A stretch of 10,821 nt of DNA from Candidatus Falkowbacteria bacterium CG23_combo_of_CG06-09_8_20_14_all_49_15. GTDB taxonomy: Bacteria; Patescibacteriota; Patescibacteriia; Patescibacteriales; UM-FILTER-48-10. Location: positions 1 to 10,821 of the forward strand of contig PCSD01000028.1 in the NCBI GenBank assembly GCA_002771615.1. Reading direction: 5' to 3'. The stretch's first letter is position 1. Each line of letters begins with the position of its first letter. Position numbers and translations under genes: made by a program. Shown here one piece after another: positions 1 to 5,041 of this stretch. The notes under the pieces are model-generated. The model had not been told where the DNA came from, did no database searches, and saw only the letters and a program-made list of their open reading frames with translations.

Positions 1-38
1 AAAACCGCCAACTGATTTTTTCGCCCAAAATCCCTTAC

Positions 39-78
39 AATTTGGTCGCCGAGCGAAGCGAGGCGAGCCAACGAAATT
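39..78. repeat. Imperfect hairpin with GAGCGAAGCGAGG loop
   Basis: The inner arms TCGCC and GGCGA flank a purine-rich loop (GAGCGAAGCGA). The outer arms TTGG and CCAA extend the stem after a small internal mismatch, and the AATT/AAATT flanks could add a few more pairs. It lies just past the 3' end of the minus-strand tRNA-Arg, so it could end that transcript, but no clean U-tract follows on either strand. It may instead be a dispersed genomic repeat. The function is unknown. Confidence 0.35.
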
Positions 79-92
79 TGACTTTTCCTTAC

Positions 93-167
93 TGGTGCCC
101 TCGCCAAGAATCGAACTTGGATTTAAGGCTTAGGAGTCCCTTGTTCTATCCGTTGAACTACGAGGGC
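93..167 (-). tRNA. tRNA-Arg (anticodon CCU)
   Basis: Read on the minus strand, the cloverleaf is complete: a 7-bp acceptor stem (GCCCTCG with CGAGGGC), a D stem GTTC/GAAC, an anticodon loop CTCCTAA, and a T arm CCAAG-TTCGATT-CTTGG. The discriminator is A, followed directly by CCA in the genome (93-95). The anticodon CCU is at 132-134. One A-G mismatch sits at the bottom of the anticodon stem. It decodes AGG codons. A TTGACA-type promoter lies 30 to 60 bases upstream. Confidence 0.95.
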
Positions 168-197
168 GAAAAATATTTATTATCTGAAATTATCTTC

Positions 198-227
198 AGT
201 ATTTGCTCGGATCTTCCGTGTTGTCAA
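198..227 (-). promoter_or_regulatory. Probable promoter of tRNA-Arg
   Basis: On the minus strand a perfect -35 box TTGACA (222-227) is followed, after 18 bases, by AATACT (198-203, 4 of 6 matches to the -10 consensus). Transcription would start near 191, about 24 bases before the tRNA 5' end, a normal pre-tRNA leader length. The terminator at 254-283 just upstream insulates it from the preceding transcript. Confidence 0.55.
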
Positions 228-253
228 GAAAAATGACAAAAAAATGAAAATAT

Positions 254-283
254 TTAAAAAGGGCCCTTGCGGGCCCCTTTTTT
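254..283 (-). terminator. Rho-independent terminator (works in both directions)
   Basis: GGGCCC (261-266) pairs with GGGCCC (271-276). Read on the minus strand the loop is the GNRA tetraloop GCAA and the stem is followed by TTTTT; on the plus strand the loop is TTGC and CTTTTTT follows. It probably ends a minus-strand transcript starting at the promoter at 609-637, because no plus-strand gene lies to its left. Confidence 0.75.
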
Positions 284-548
284 ATGTAAAAATTTACTTT
301 GTGAGCCAATGCAAGAGCCCTATGCCTAAGAGCATATTTCACGCTCATCGATTAGATAAGCAAGAAAATCCCTAACTCTCAGGTTGTTTTGGGCTTTTGC
401 CGACTTGAAAAGCGCGACTTTTTACCGGTTAATGGTTAGCTTCTCTGGCTATTGTTTACCAATAGCGCTTTAAAAACCAACCGTTTTTTTATTTTTATTT
501 TTTAGCCATGTCGGTGCTGGCTAGAAATAATCAGTAAAAAGTAAAAAA
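284..548 (-). ncRNA. Candidate structured non-coding RNA, unidentified
   Basis: This block has no credible protein gene but folds well. One arm spans 426-483: CGGTT (426-430) pairs with AACCG (479-483), GGTT (434-437) pairs with AACC (475-478) across a 3-base bulge, AGC/GCT (438-440/467-469) continues the arm, and a perfect 7-bp hairpin (448-454/460-466) caps it. On the minus strand GAGCGTG can pair with TATGCTC around an AAA loop (about 335-351). A strong minus-strand promoter (609-637) and terminator (254-283) would yield about 345 nt. The plus strand is not excluded, since the 426-483 arm is followed by seven T there. I saw none of the signature motifs of tmRNA, RNase P RNA or SRP RNA. The family and the exact ends are unknown. 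Confidence 0.4.
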
Positions 549-580
549 TTATTTTCAAGCTTTCTTGAAAATAAGTTTTT
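549..580. terminator. AT-rich terminator-like hairpin
   Basis: An 11-bp perfect stem (549-559 with 564-574) has a CTTT loop. It is followed by GTTTTT on the plus strand and by TTTTTTACTTTTT on the minus strand, so it could terminate in either direction. It lies about 30 bases downstream of the predicted minus-strand start near 602, so it would act either as an attenuator of the candidate RNA or as the end of a very short transcript. Confidence 0.45.
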
Positions 581-608
581 CAACAAATTTTAAAATATCA
601 CTAATCAA

Positions 609-637
609 AGTATACCACGATTTTTTTATTCGGTCAA
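609..637 (-). promoter_or_regulatory. Strong sigma70-type promoter, minus strand
   Basis: The -35 box TTGACC (632-637, 5 of 6) and the -10 box TATACT (609-614, 5 of 6) are separated by exactly 17 bases. The predicted start is near 602. No protein gene follows in this direction; the only content before the terminator at 254-283 is the foldable block, which suggests that an RNA gene is the product. Confidence 0.6.
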
Positions 638-709
638 TATTTTTTGTTATTTTTTATATATCTAATATTAAATAAAAAAATAATTTATTCAAAATTAAAA
701 AAATTTTTT

Positions 710-729
710 AGTCCACATTTTTGTGGACT
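710..729. repeat. Inverted repeat 1, core AGTCCACA
   Basis: The arms AGTCCACA (710-717) and TGTGGACT (722-729) pair perfectly around a TTTT loop. It has the same core as the palindrome at 784-815, about 80 bases away. It may be a protein-binding site or a small hairpin; no good U-tract follows immediately on either strand. Confidence 0.6.
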
Positions 730-783
730 TAAATATAATTTTACGGATTTTTAATTGAGTTTATCCACAAAACTGTTGAAAAC

Positions 784-815
784 TATTAAAGTCCACAATT
801 TTGTGGACTTTAATA
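784..815. repeat. 32-bp near-perfect palindrome next to tRNA-Cys
   Basis: Fifteen-base arms (784-798 and 801-815) pair perfectly around a 2-base centre (TT). The core GTCCACAA/TTGTGGAC is shared with the inverted repeat at 710-729. The right arm ends two bases from the tRNA-Cys discriminator base, so it may be the tRNA's transcription terminator or 3' trailer. On the minus strand only a weak T-stretch (AGTTTTC) follows. Confidence 0.7.
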
Positions 816-817
816 TG

Positions 818-889
818 AGGTCCAGACCGGATTCGAACCGGTGAATAACGGTTTTGCAGACCGTTGCCTTACCACTTGGCTACTGGACC
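818..889 (-). tRNA. tRNA-Cys (anticodon GCA)
   Basis: The minus strand gives a full cloverleaf: acceptor GGTCCAG/CTGGACC, D stem GCC/GGC, anticodon stem ACGGT/ACCGT around loop CTGCAAA, and T arm ACCGG-TTCGAAT-CCGGT. The discriminator is U, the known identity base for cysteinyl-tRNA synthetase. The anticodon is at 855-857. CCA is not encoded (CAT follows), so the CCA-adding enzyme is needed. A TATAAT box lies upstream at 943-948 on the minus strand, with no good -35 box. Confidence 0.95.
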
Positions 890-967
890 GAATATTTTTT
901 TGTTAGTTGACTATTTATTAAATAAAAGCCAAAATATATTTAATTATATCTTTTACTATAAATTAAT

Positions 968-1816
968 ATGTTCTATTTTCTTCACAACAATATTCCACAA
1001 GCGATTTTAATCAAAATCGGACCAATTTCTATTTATTGGTATGGCTTGCTTATCGCTCTCGGACTAATTATCGGCACACAGATTGTTTTTTATTTGGCCA
1101 AACAATACCAGGAGAACAAGGATCTGCTTGCGGATTTGATTTTTGGACTAATGCTTGCCGGCCTAATTGGCGCCCGTCTTTACGATGTTATCATAGAATA
1201 CGAATACTATTTTGACAATATCTCGGAAATTGTCAAAGTTTGGCATGGCGGACTGGCCATCCATGGCGGACTGATCGCCGCTGGCTTTTATCTTTGGTTT
1301 TTTAGCCGCCGGCGCGGGAAAAATTTTTGGTTTCTCGGCTCTTTACTCACGCCGGCTCTGGCTTTTGCCCAGGCCATTGGACGTTTTGGAAATTACTTTA
1401 ACCAGGAATTATATGGCCGGCCGACCAATTTACCTTGGGGCATACCGATTGAGGCCGGTCATCGTTTGCCGGAATTATCGGCTTTCTCATATTTTCATCC
1501 AACTTTTATTTATGAAAGTTTAGGCAACCTGATAATCTTTATGATTTTGCTGTTTATGCATAAAAAGATTGATAATCGCTTTGGCCAGAAATACCGGCTG
1601 ATTGTCTTTGTATATTTTTTCGCTTATTCCTTGCTCCGCTTCAATCTGGAATGGATCAGGGTTGATCCGACTTGGGAATTTTTTGGCTGGCGGTGGCCAC
1701 AAATAGTAAGCCTGGCTGTCTTCGCCGCGCTTGCCTGGTTGGGAAAAAAAGAACTCAGCCATTTTGTTCGGCTGATAATTACAAAAAACAGAATTTCACG
1801 CAAAATCAATTCTTAG
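968..1816 (+). CDS. lgt: Prolipoprotein diacylglyceryl transferase (Lgt)
   Basis: This membrane enzyme transfers diacylglycerol from phosphatidylglycerol to the lipobox cysteine of prolipoproteins, the first step of lipoprotein maturation. The 282-residue length is typical. The catalytic-region motif HGGLAIHGG is at residues 93-101; the family signature GRFGNYFNQELYG is at 138-150 (Y replaces the usual F after GN); HPTFIYE is at 177-183 and RFNLEWIR at 224-231, where E. coli has its essential C-terminal arginine region. Several hydrophobic segments span the sequence, beginning at about residues 20-45. The start ATG follows an AT-rich region with no Shine-Dalgarno sequence. The next protein gene follows after 120 bases. 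The partner enzyme lspA is also in the window, in a separate minus-strand run. Confidence 0.96.
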   Translation: MFYFLHNNIPQAILIKIGPISIYWYGLLIALGLIIGTQIVFYLAKQYQENKDLLADLIFGLMLAGLIGARLYDVIIEYEYYFDNISEIVKVWHGGLAIHGGLIAAGFYLWFFSRRRGKNFWFLGSLLTPALAFAQAIGRFGNYFNQELYGRPTNLPWGIPIEAGHRLPELSAFSYFHPTFIYESLGNLIIFMILLFMHKKIDNRFGQKYRLIVFVYFFAYSLLRFNLEWIRVDPTWEFFGWRWPQIVSLAVFAALAWLGKKELSHFVRLIITKNRISRKINS

Positions 1817-1885
1817 GTTTTGGCCTTTCAATCCAAATCAATTTTTTTAATGAAGATAATTTTTCTCCGGTTCTTTCCAAAATAT

Positions 1886-1914
1886 TTGCTTAAAATGGAA
1901 AAAAGCCTTAAGAT
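1886..1914 (+). promoter_or_regulatory. Possible promoter before the surface-protein gene
   Basis: TTGCTT (1886-1891) and TAAGAT (1909-1914) are 17 bases apart, and each is a weak match to consensus. The start would fall near 1921, only about 16 bases before the ATG at 1937. The alternative is read-through from lgt, since no clear terminator is visible in 1817-1936. Confidence 0.3.
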
Positions 1915-1936
1915 AAAAACAGATTAAAAAGCTCTT

Positions 1937-2863
1937 ATGCGTGCGAAAAACATTTTTTTCCTGATATTTTCTGTTTTTGTTCTTTTGGGTACGGCCTGGA
2001 ATTTTTATACCTGGCAATTCGGAAAAACCTTGCTGATCAACGCCGGCGGTTTCGGCATTTCCCCGCCCCGGCTTGATTTCAATGTCCATCCGGGCGAAGC
2101 GGCTAGCCAATCGGTAAAAATTCTCCGAAGCGGCCCAGCGGACAGGGCGGCCATCAATTATCGCTTAAAAAATTCTGATTTTCAGGATTGGTTCTCTTTT
2201 TTTCCCGCTGAACAAGCTTTTTTTCAAAAAGATAAATATCAAGCCGATGTCCAAGTAATCCTGAACGTTCCAGCCAATACGGCGCCCGGCCTTTATCGGC
2301 AAACTGCGTATTTTATTTTCTCATCTGAAGAACAGAAAAAAGGAGTGGGCATAAATCTTGGCGCCCGTTTGGACATCATGGTATCAGTGGAAAAACCTGC
2401 TTTGGCGGTAAGTGGAAATTTGCGCGCTTGGACATTGAGCGACAAATCATTCATCCAGGAATACCAAGGCGAATTCATTAGAGAAACAGGTTCAGGGATT
2501 ATGTATTATGTTGACGGAATTGCCGGCTATTTAATCAAAATCAGGGATCAAGAGGATTTGAACGATTTGATCCGTTTACGGGCTTTGGGAGTAAAAAATT
2601 CGATCCTGGAAAAAATTCCGCCCGCGTCAGAAATTCCCAACACTCCGCCGCCGGCCGTCAGTGATCTGGCTCTGGCGAGAACCTTGGCTGGAAAATTCCT
2701 TCTTGAAACCGAACAACAGGGACAAACCTGGTTTGTGGAGCCTCTGACTTTCCGCCGCCATTACCTGCCGCCGACGGAAAAAGCCCTGATCACAATCTGG
2801 AATCTTTGTAGTCCGGTAAGCCAGGAAAAAATTTACCAAGCCTTGGGCAGGAATATATATTAA
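1937..2863 (+). CDS. Membrane-anchored surface protein, Ig-like plus C-terminal module
   Basis: This is a predicted extracytoplasmic protein of 308 residues. Residues 5-22 form one hydrophobic segment after a basic start (MRAK), a signal anchor or signal peptide; there is no lipobox cysteine, so it is not an Lgt substrate. Residues about 40-152 (GFGISPPRLDF, then alternating strands, then NVPANTAPGLY) resemble the Ig-like/DUF916-type domains of bacterial surface proteins, with the PxxLxF and 'PxxxxPGxY' features. Residues about 174-229 contain a GIMYYVDG segment, and residues 246-281 carry LAGKFLLETEQQGQTWFVEP...RHYL. From memory this last part resembles a module common in Patescibacteria surface proteins (GKILLQVE..G.AWYV.P...RYYL). 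The ligand is unknown. The next gene starts 8 bases after the stop. Confidence 0.6.
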   Translation: MRAKNIFFLIFSVFVLLGTAWNFYTWQFGKTLLINAGGFGISPPRLDFNVHPGEAASQSVKILRSGPADRAAINYRLKNSDFQDWFSFFPAEQAFFQKDKYQADVQVILNVPANTAPGLYRQTAYFIFSSEEQKKGVGINLGARLDIMVSVEKPALAVSGNLRAWTLSDKSFIQEYQGEFIRETGSGIMYYVDGIAGYLIKIRDQEDLNDLIRLRALGVKNSILEKIPPASEIPNTPPPAVSDLALARTLAGKFLLETEQQGQTWFVEPLTFRRHYLPPTEKALITIWNLCSPVSQEKIYQALGRNIY

Positions 2864-2871
2864 AAAGGAAT

Positions 2872-3543
2872 ATGGACATCAAGGAAAAAATCAAGAACAA
2901 AAAAACACGCGTTAATCCTCCAAAATGGCTGGATTGCTCATGGCGGCGCGTTCCTTGCGGCCGGCCGGATTGCCCGATTTGCGGTTATTTTTTTCAAAAA
3001 CAAGCCAGGTTGAAAACTGGCCAAGGACAAGCTTTTTCCGCATCCTTCCTTAACGAACTGCGCGAGCACTTGTGGGTGGCGCTGGCTAAGAACGGCCAAA
3101 AGAACAAGTTTTTTGATCCCGATATTGTCCTGCCGGCGGCAATCAAAAAAATACCCCCTCCCGCCCACTTTCCGGCCTGTTCTTTTCTGCGCAACTGGCG
3201 GAATGATCTTTTCCGTCTGGCCGACACGGCTGATGAAAATTGGGAAGCCTGGCCGCTTTTGGACCAGGGGCAGGATTTGCTGTGGTACGCGAACACGCTC
3301 TTTGCCAAAACTTACCACCAAGCCGTTAACCGCTGGTGTTATCGAAATTTCCACTATCTTAACGAGGAAGATTTCGTCTACACGGATTATGTCATCAGTG
3401 AAGCCTATGAAATTCTCCTGGCTTCGCTCGCGACGATTATTGATCTGGAATCCGGACCAAAAAATAAATTTAAACTGGCCTTTGTCATGCTGACCAGCTG
3501 GCGGGAAGAAATCTTTTCCGGCCCGGGCCCGACTTCTTTATGA
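2872..3543 (+). CDS. Uncharacterised protein with Cys cluster (possible zinc site)
   Basis: I do not recognise this 223-residue protein. Its N-terminus is basic (residues 1-20), followed by a four-cysteine cluster at C22, C29, C34 and C37 with the segment CGRPDCPICG, which looks like a metal-binding knuckle. The rest (about 50-215) is rich in Trp, Phe, Leu and Tyr, is probably helical, and has no transmembrane segment or recognisable catalytic motif. An AGGA lies only two bases before the ATG, too close for a standard ribosome-binding site. It starts 8 bases after the surface-protein gene, and its stop codon overlaps the start of the kinase gene (ATGA at 3540-3543), indicating translational coupling. 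Its codon and base use resemble its neighbours, so it looks like a genuine gene. Confidence 0.75.
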   Translation: MDIKEKIKNKKTRVNPPKWLDCSWRRVPCGRPDCPICGYFFQKQARLKTGQGQAFSASFLNELREHLWVALAKNGQKNKFFDPDIVLPAAIKKIPPPAHFPACSFLRNWRNDLFRLADTADENWEAWPLLDQGQDLLWYANTLFAKTYHQAVNRWCYRNFHYLNEEDFVYTDYVISEAYEILLASLATIIDLESGPKNKFKLAFVMLTSWREEIFSGPGPTSL

Positions 3544-4133
3544 TTATCTCTATCAGCGGCACGGCCGGTTCTGGAAAATCCAGCTTGGCCAAAAAACTCG
3601 CGGTCGCCCTGAGCTGGCCCCGCTATTACATGGGCGGCCTGCGCCGGCAGAAAGCCGCCACCCTGGGACTGACGCTCGCGCAATATAACATCCTGGGCGA
3701 AAACGACCCATCCACCGATCAAGAAGTTGACCTTTACCAGAAGGAATTGGGGGAGAAAAATGACAATTTCATAATTGAAGGCCGCACTTCCTGGTATTTC
3801 ATCCCCCAATCGGTTAAAATCTATCTTTTTGCCGACCATGAAACCGCGGCCGAACGGATTGCCAAGGATCTGGCTCACAGCTCGGAAAGGAATGAAGGGG
3901 CCTTGAGCGCCAACCGGAAAGATATTATCAAAAGTCTTCAGCAAAGATCACAAAGCGACCAAATCCGCTACCAAAAATATTACGGTTTTGATGTCAATAA
4001 CCAAAGCCATTATGATTTTTGTTTGGATACTTCCAGCCTTTCCCGGGCCGAAGTTTTCCGAAAAATCTGCCACTTTCTGTCCCAAAAAGGCTTAAATGTT
4101 CCGGACTGGAGCGGCTTGACAAAAAGCCCATAA
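3540..4133 (+). CDS. cmk: Cytidylate kinase-like P-loop kinase (archaeal type)
   Basis: This is a small nucleoside monophosphate kinase of 197 residues, probably phosphorylating CMP/dCMP with ATP. The P-loop GTAGSGKS is at residues 7-14. The GLTLAQYN segment (43-50), DPSTDQEVD (57-65) and FIIEGR (77-82) follow the layout of the short archaeal cytidylate kinases, and RSQSDQIRYQKYYGFD (136-151) followed by YDFCLDTSSLS (158-168) matches their lid and C-terminal region. It lacks the longer NMP-binding insert of E. coli-type Cmk. The start codon overlaps the upstream stop (ATGA) and has no Shine-Dalgarno, so translation is probably coupled. The rplS promoter -35 box lies inside its last codons. 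The fold is certain; CMP as substrate is inferred, and another small kinase activity is possible. Confidence 0.75.
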   Translation: MIISISGTAGSGKSSLAKKLAVALSWPRYYMGGLRRQKAATLGLTLAQYNILGENDPSTDQEVDLYQKELGEKNDNFIIEGRTSWYFIPQSVKIYLFADHETAAERIAKDLAHSSERNEGALSANRKDIIKSLQQRSQSDQIRYQKYYGFDVNNQSHYDFCLDTSSLSRAEVFRKICHFLSQKGLNVPDWSGLTKSP

Positions 4134-4143
4134 TTGCTATATT
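4116..4143 (+). promoter_or_regulatory. Promoter of rplS
   Basis: A perfect -35 TTGACA (4116-4121) is followed after 16 bases by TATATT (4138-4143, 5 of 6); a register with 18 bases and TATTAT (4140-4145) is also possible. The -35 box overlaps the 3' end of the kinase gene. The predicted start near 4151 gives rplS a leader of about 120 bases. Confidence 0.65.
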
Positions 4144-4177
4144 ATGGACAAGACGAAAGGCAAATTATGTTAGCTGG

Positions 4178-4209
4178 AAAATAGAACCGGGGTTCTATTT
4201 TATTTGTTG
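4178..4209 (+). terminator. Terminator or attenuator hairpin in the rplS leader
   Basis: A perfect 10-bp stem (4178-4187 with 4192-4201) closes a CGGG loop and runs into TTTTATTTGTT on the plus strand. It lies downstream of the rplS promoter and 64 bases before the rplS start, so it may end transcripts from the kinase gene and also attenuate rplS. Leader-mediated control of ribosomal protein genes is common, and a bL19 leader is known in Firmicutes; homology to that leader is not claimed. Confidence 0.5.
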
Positions 4210-4272
4210 CCGGACAGGCTAATTTAATTATTTTTAAATCAAGCGAACCAGCACGCAAATCATAAAAAAAAT

Positions 4273-4665
4273 ATGGCAGAGAAAAAAAAGACGGCGGTCA
4301 AAGAACATAAATCAAAAATCATCAAAGAGGAAGGGACGCGCTCTCCTTTGCCGGAATTGCGTCCGGGCATGACGGTAAAAATCTATCAAAAGATCAAGGA
4401 ACTTTCCAGTAAAGGAGAAGAAAAAGAAAGAATCCAATTTTTTGAAGGTTTGATTATTGCCAAAAAGCACGGCCAAGAAGCGGGCGGAACCATTACCGTC
4501 AGAAAGATCAGCGACGGCGTGGCCGTGGAAAAAATCTTCCCGCTTCATCTGCCCACCATCACCAAAATTGAAGTCATAAAACAAGCACGTGTCCGTCGAG
4601 CTAAGCTGTATTACATGCGGCAGGCAAAAACCAAAAAATTACGGGAAAAGAAGGTTAACAAATAG
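4273..4665 (+). CDS. rplS: Large-subunit ribosomal protein bL19
   Basis: This is the structural protein bL19 of the 50S subunit, near the 30S interface. The bL19 core is clear: ELRPGMTVKIYQKI (28-41), a beta core with FFEGLII (57-63), TITVRKISDGVAVEKIFPLH (78-97), and the basic RVRRAKLYYMR tail (106-116). At 130 residues it is somewhat longer than the usual 115 or so, because of a charged, Lys-rich N-terminal extension (residues 1-26) and a short basic C-terminus. The ATG is preceded by an A-run and no Shine-Dalgarno. It has its own promoter and leader hairpin; tRNA-Leu begins 27 bases after the stop and is probably co-transcribed. rimM/trmD, its usual neighbours elsewhere, are absent here. 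Confidence 0.95.
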   Translation: MAEKKKTAVKEHKSKIIKEEGTRSPLPELRPGMTVKIYQKIKELSSKGEEKERIQFFEGLIIAKKHGQEAGGTITVRKISDGVAVEKIFPLHLPTITKIEVIKQARVRRAKLYYMRQAKTKKLREKKVNK

Positions 4666-4692
4666 ATAACAATCCGCGAGCGGCGGCGAGAT

Positions 4693-4776
4693 GGGCGAGT
4701 GGTGAAACTGGTAGACACGCAAGCTTGAGGGGCTTGTGGCCGCAAGGCTGTGGAGGTTCAAGTCCTCTCTCGCCCA
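4693..4776 (+). tRNA. tRNA-Leu (anticodon GAG)
   Basis: This is a class II tRNA: acceptor GGGCGAG/CTCGCCC, D stem GTG/CAC, anticodon stem CAAGC/GCTTG around loop TTGAGGG (anticodon at 4727-4729), a long variable arm with GCC-GCAA-GGC, and T arm GGAGG-TTCAAGT-CCTCT. The discriminator is A. CCA is not encoded (CCC follows). It decodes CUU/CUC leucine codons and is probably processed from the rplS transcript. Confidence 0.95.
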
Positions 4777-4804
4777 CCCGGAAATTTTGATATGGCCTGG
4801 TCCG

Positions 4805-4855
4805 TTCAAATCGTCCGGTTGACGCCGGAAATTAAAACCGGACAAGAAGTTTGAA
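4805..4855 (+). other. Two-part stem-loop between tRNA-Leu and terminator
   Basis: GTCCGGTT (4813-4820) pairs perfectly with AACCGGAC (4836-4843), and an outer TTCAAA (4805-4810) pairs with TTTGAA (4850-4855). A competing hairpin TCCGG (4814-4818) with CCGGA (4825-4829) uses the same bases, so two exclusive folds are possible. It directly precedes the large terminator. It could be a 3'-derived small RNA, a switch, or a processing or stability element. Confidence 0.4.
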
Positions 4856-4858
4856 TTA

Positions 4859-4914
4859 AAAAGAAGCCGGGTTGCTTTGACTGCTAAACCAGACGAAGAA
4901 ACCCGGCTTCTTTT
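4859..4914 (+). terminator. Large terminator after rplS/tRNA-Leu
   Basis: A perfect 15-bp stem (4859-4873 with 4900-4914) ends in CTTCTTTT, with an extra 5-bp inner helix (4875-4879 with 4894-4898). The T-run lies within the stem and TTTTG follows, a usual intrinsic-terminator shape. The complement ends in CTTTTT, so it could act in both directions. Confidence 0.65.
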
Positions 4915-4937
4915 GCCGAAGTTCGGATGGCCAAATT

Positions 4938-5014
4938 GGGTTCGTAGCTCAGCTGGCTAGAGCGTCTCGTTTACACCGAGAAGGCCAGGGGTTCAAATCC
5001 CTTCGAACCCACCA
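4938..5014 (+). tRNA. tRNA-Val (anticodon UAC)
   Basis: Full cloverleaf: acceptor GGGTTCG/CGAACCC, D stem GCTC/GAGC, anticodon stem TCTCG/CGAGA around loop TTTACAC (anticodon at 4972-4974), and T arm AGGGG-TTCAAAT-CCCTT. The discriminator is A and CCA is encoded (5012-5014). No good promoter is visible between it and the terminator 23 bases upstream, so it may depend on read-through. tsaE starts 27 bases later. Confidence 0.96.
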
Positions 5015-5041
5015 CTCAGACTCAATGCCGGAAAAAAGCTT

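Larger units (their letters stand above)
585..783. other. Very AT-rich intergenic stretch with DnaA box
   Basis: Apart from the promoter at 609-637, this stretch is almost entirely A/T. It contains a perfect DnaA box TTATCCACA at 761-769, followed after four bases by TGTTGAAAA (774-782), whose complement TTTTCAACA matches the box at 7 of 9 positions; the same TTTTCAACA 9-mer occurs at 577-585. An AT-rich tract beside DnaA-box-like sites resembles a replication origin, but dnaA and dnaN are not in the window. The origin reading is speculative. Confidence 0.3.

Noticed and set aside
42..236. 64-residue open frame over the tRNA-Arg region
   Set aside because: Its translation (RQESNLDLRLRS...) is the well-known false peptide produced by reading a tRNA gene; the cloverleaf at 93-167 explains the sequence.
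284..600. tmRNA, RNase P RNA, SRP RNA or 6S RNA
   Set aside because: I looked on both strands for the tRNA-like ends and an ALAA-type tag, the P4 motifs and the GGAAG SRP loop, and found none; 6S RNA has no fixed motif, but the block does not look like its long rod.
2938..3944. Minus-strand frames opposite the Cys-cluster and kinase genes
   Set aside because: The plus-strand genes have a recognisable P-loop and an ATGA coupling; the antisense frames have no domain features.
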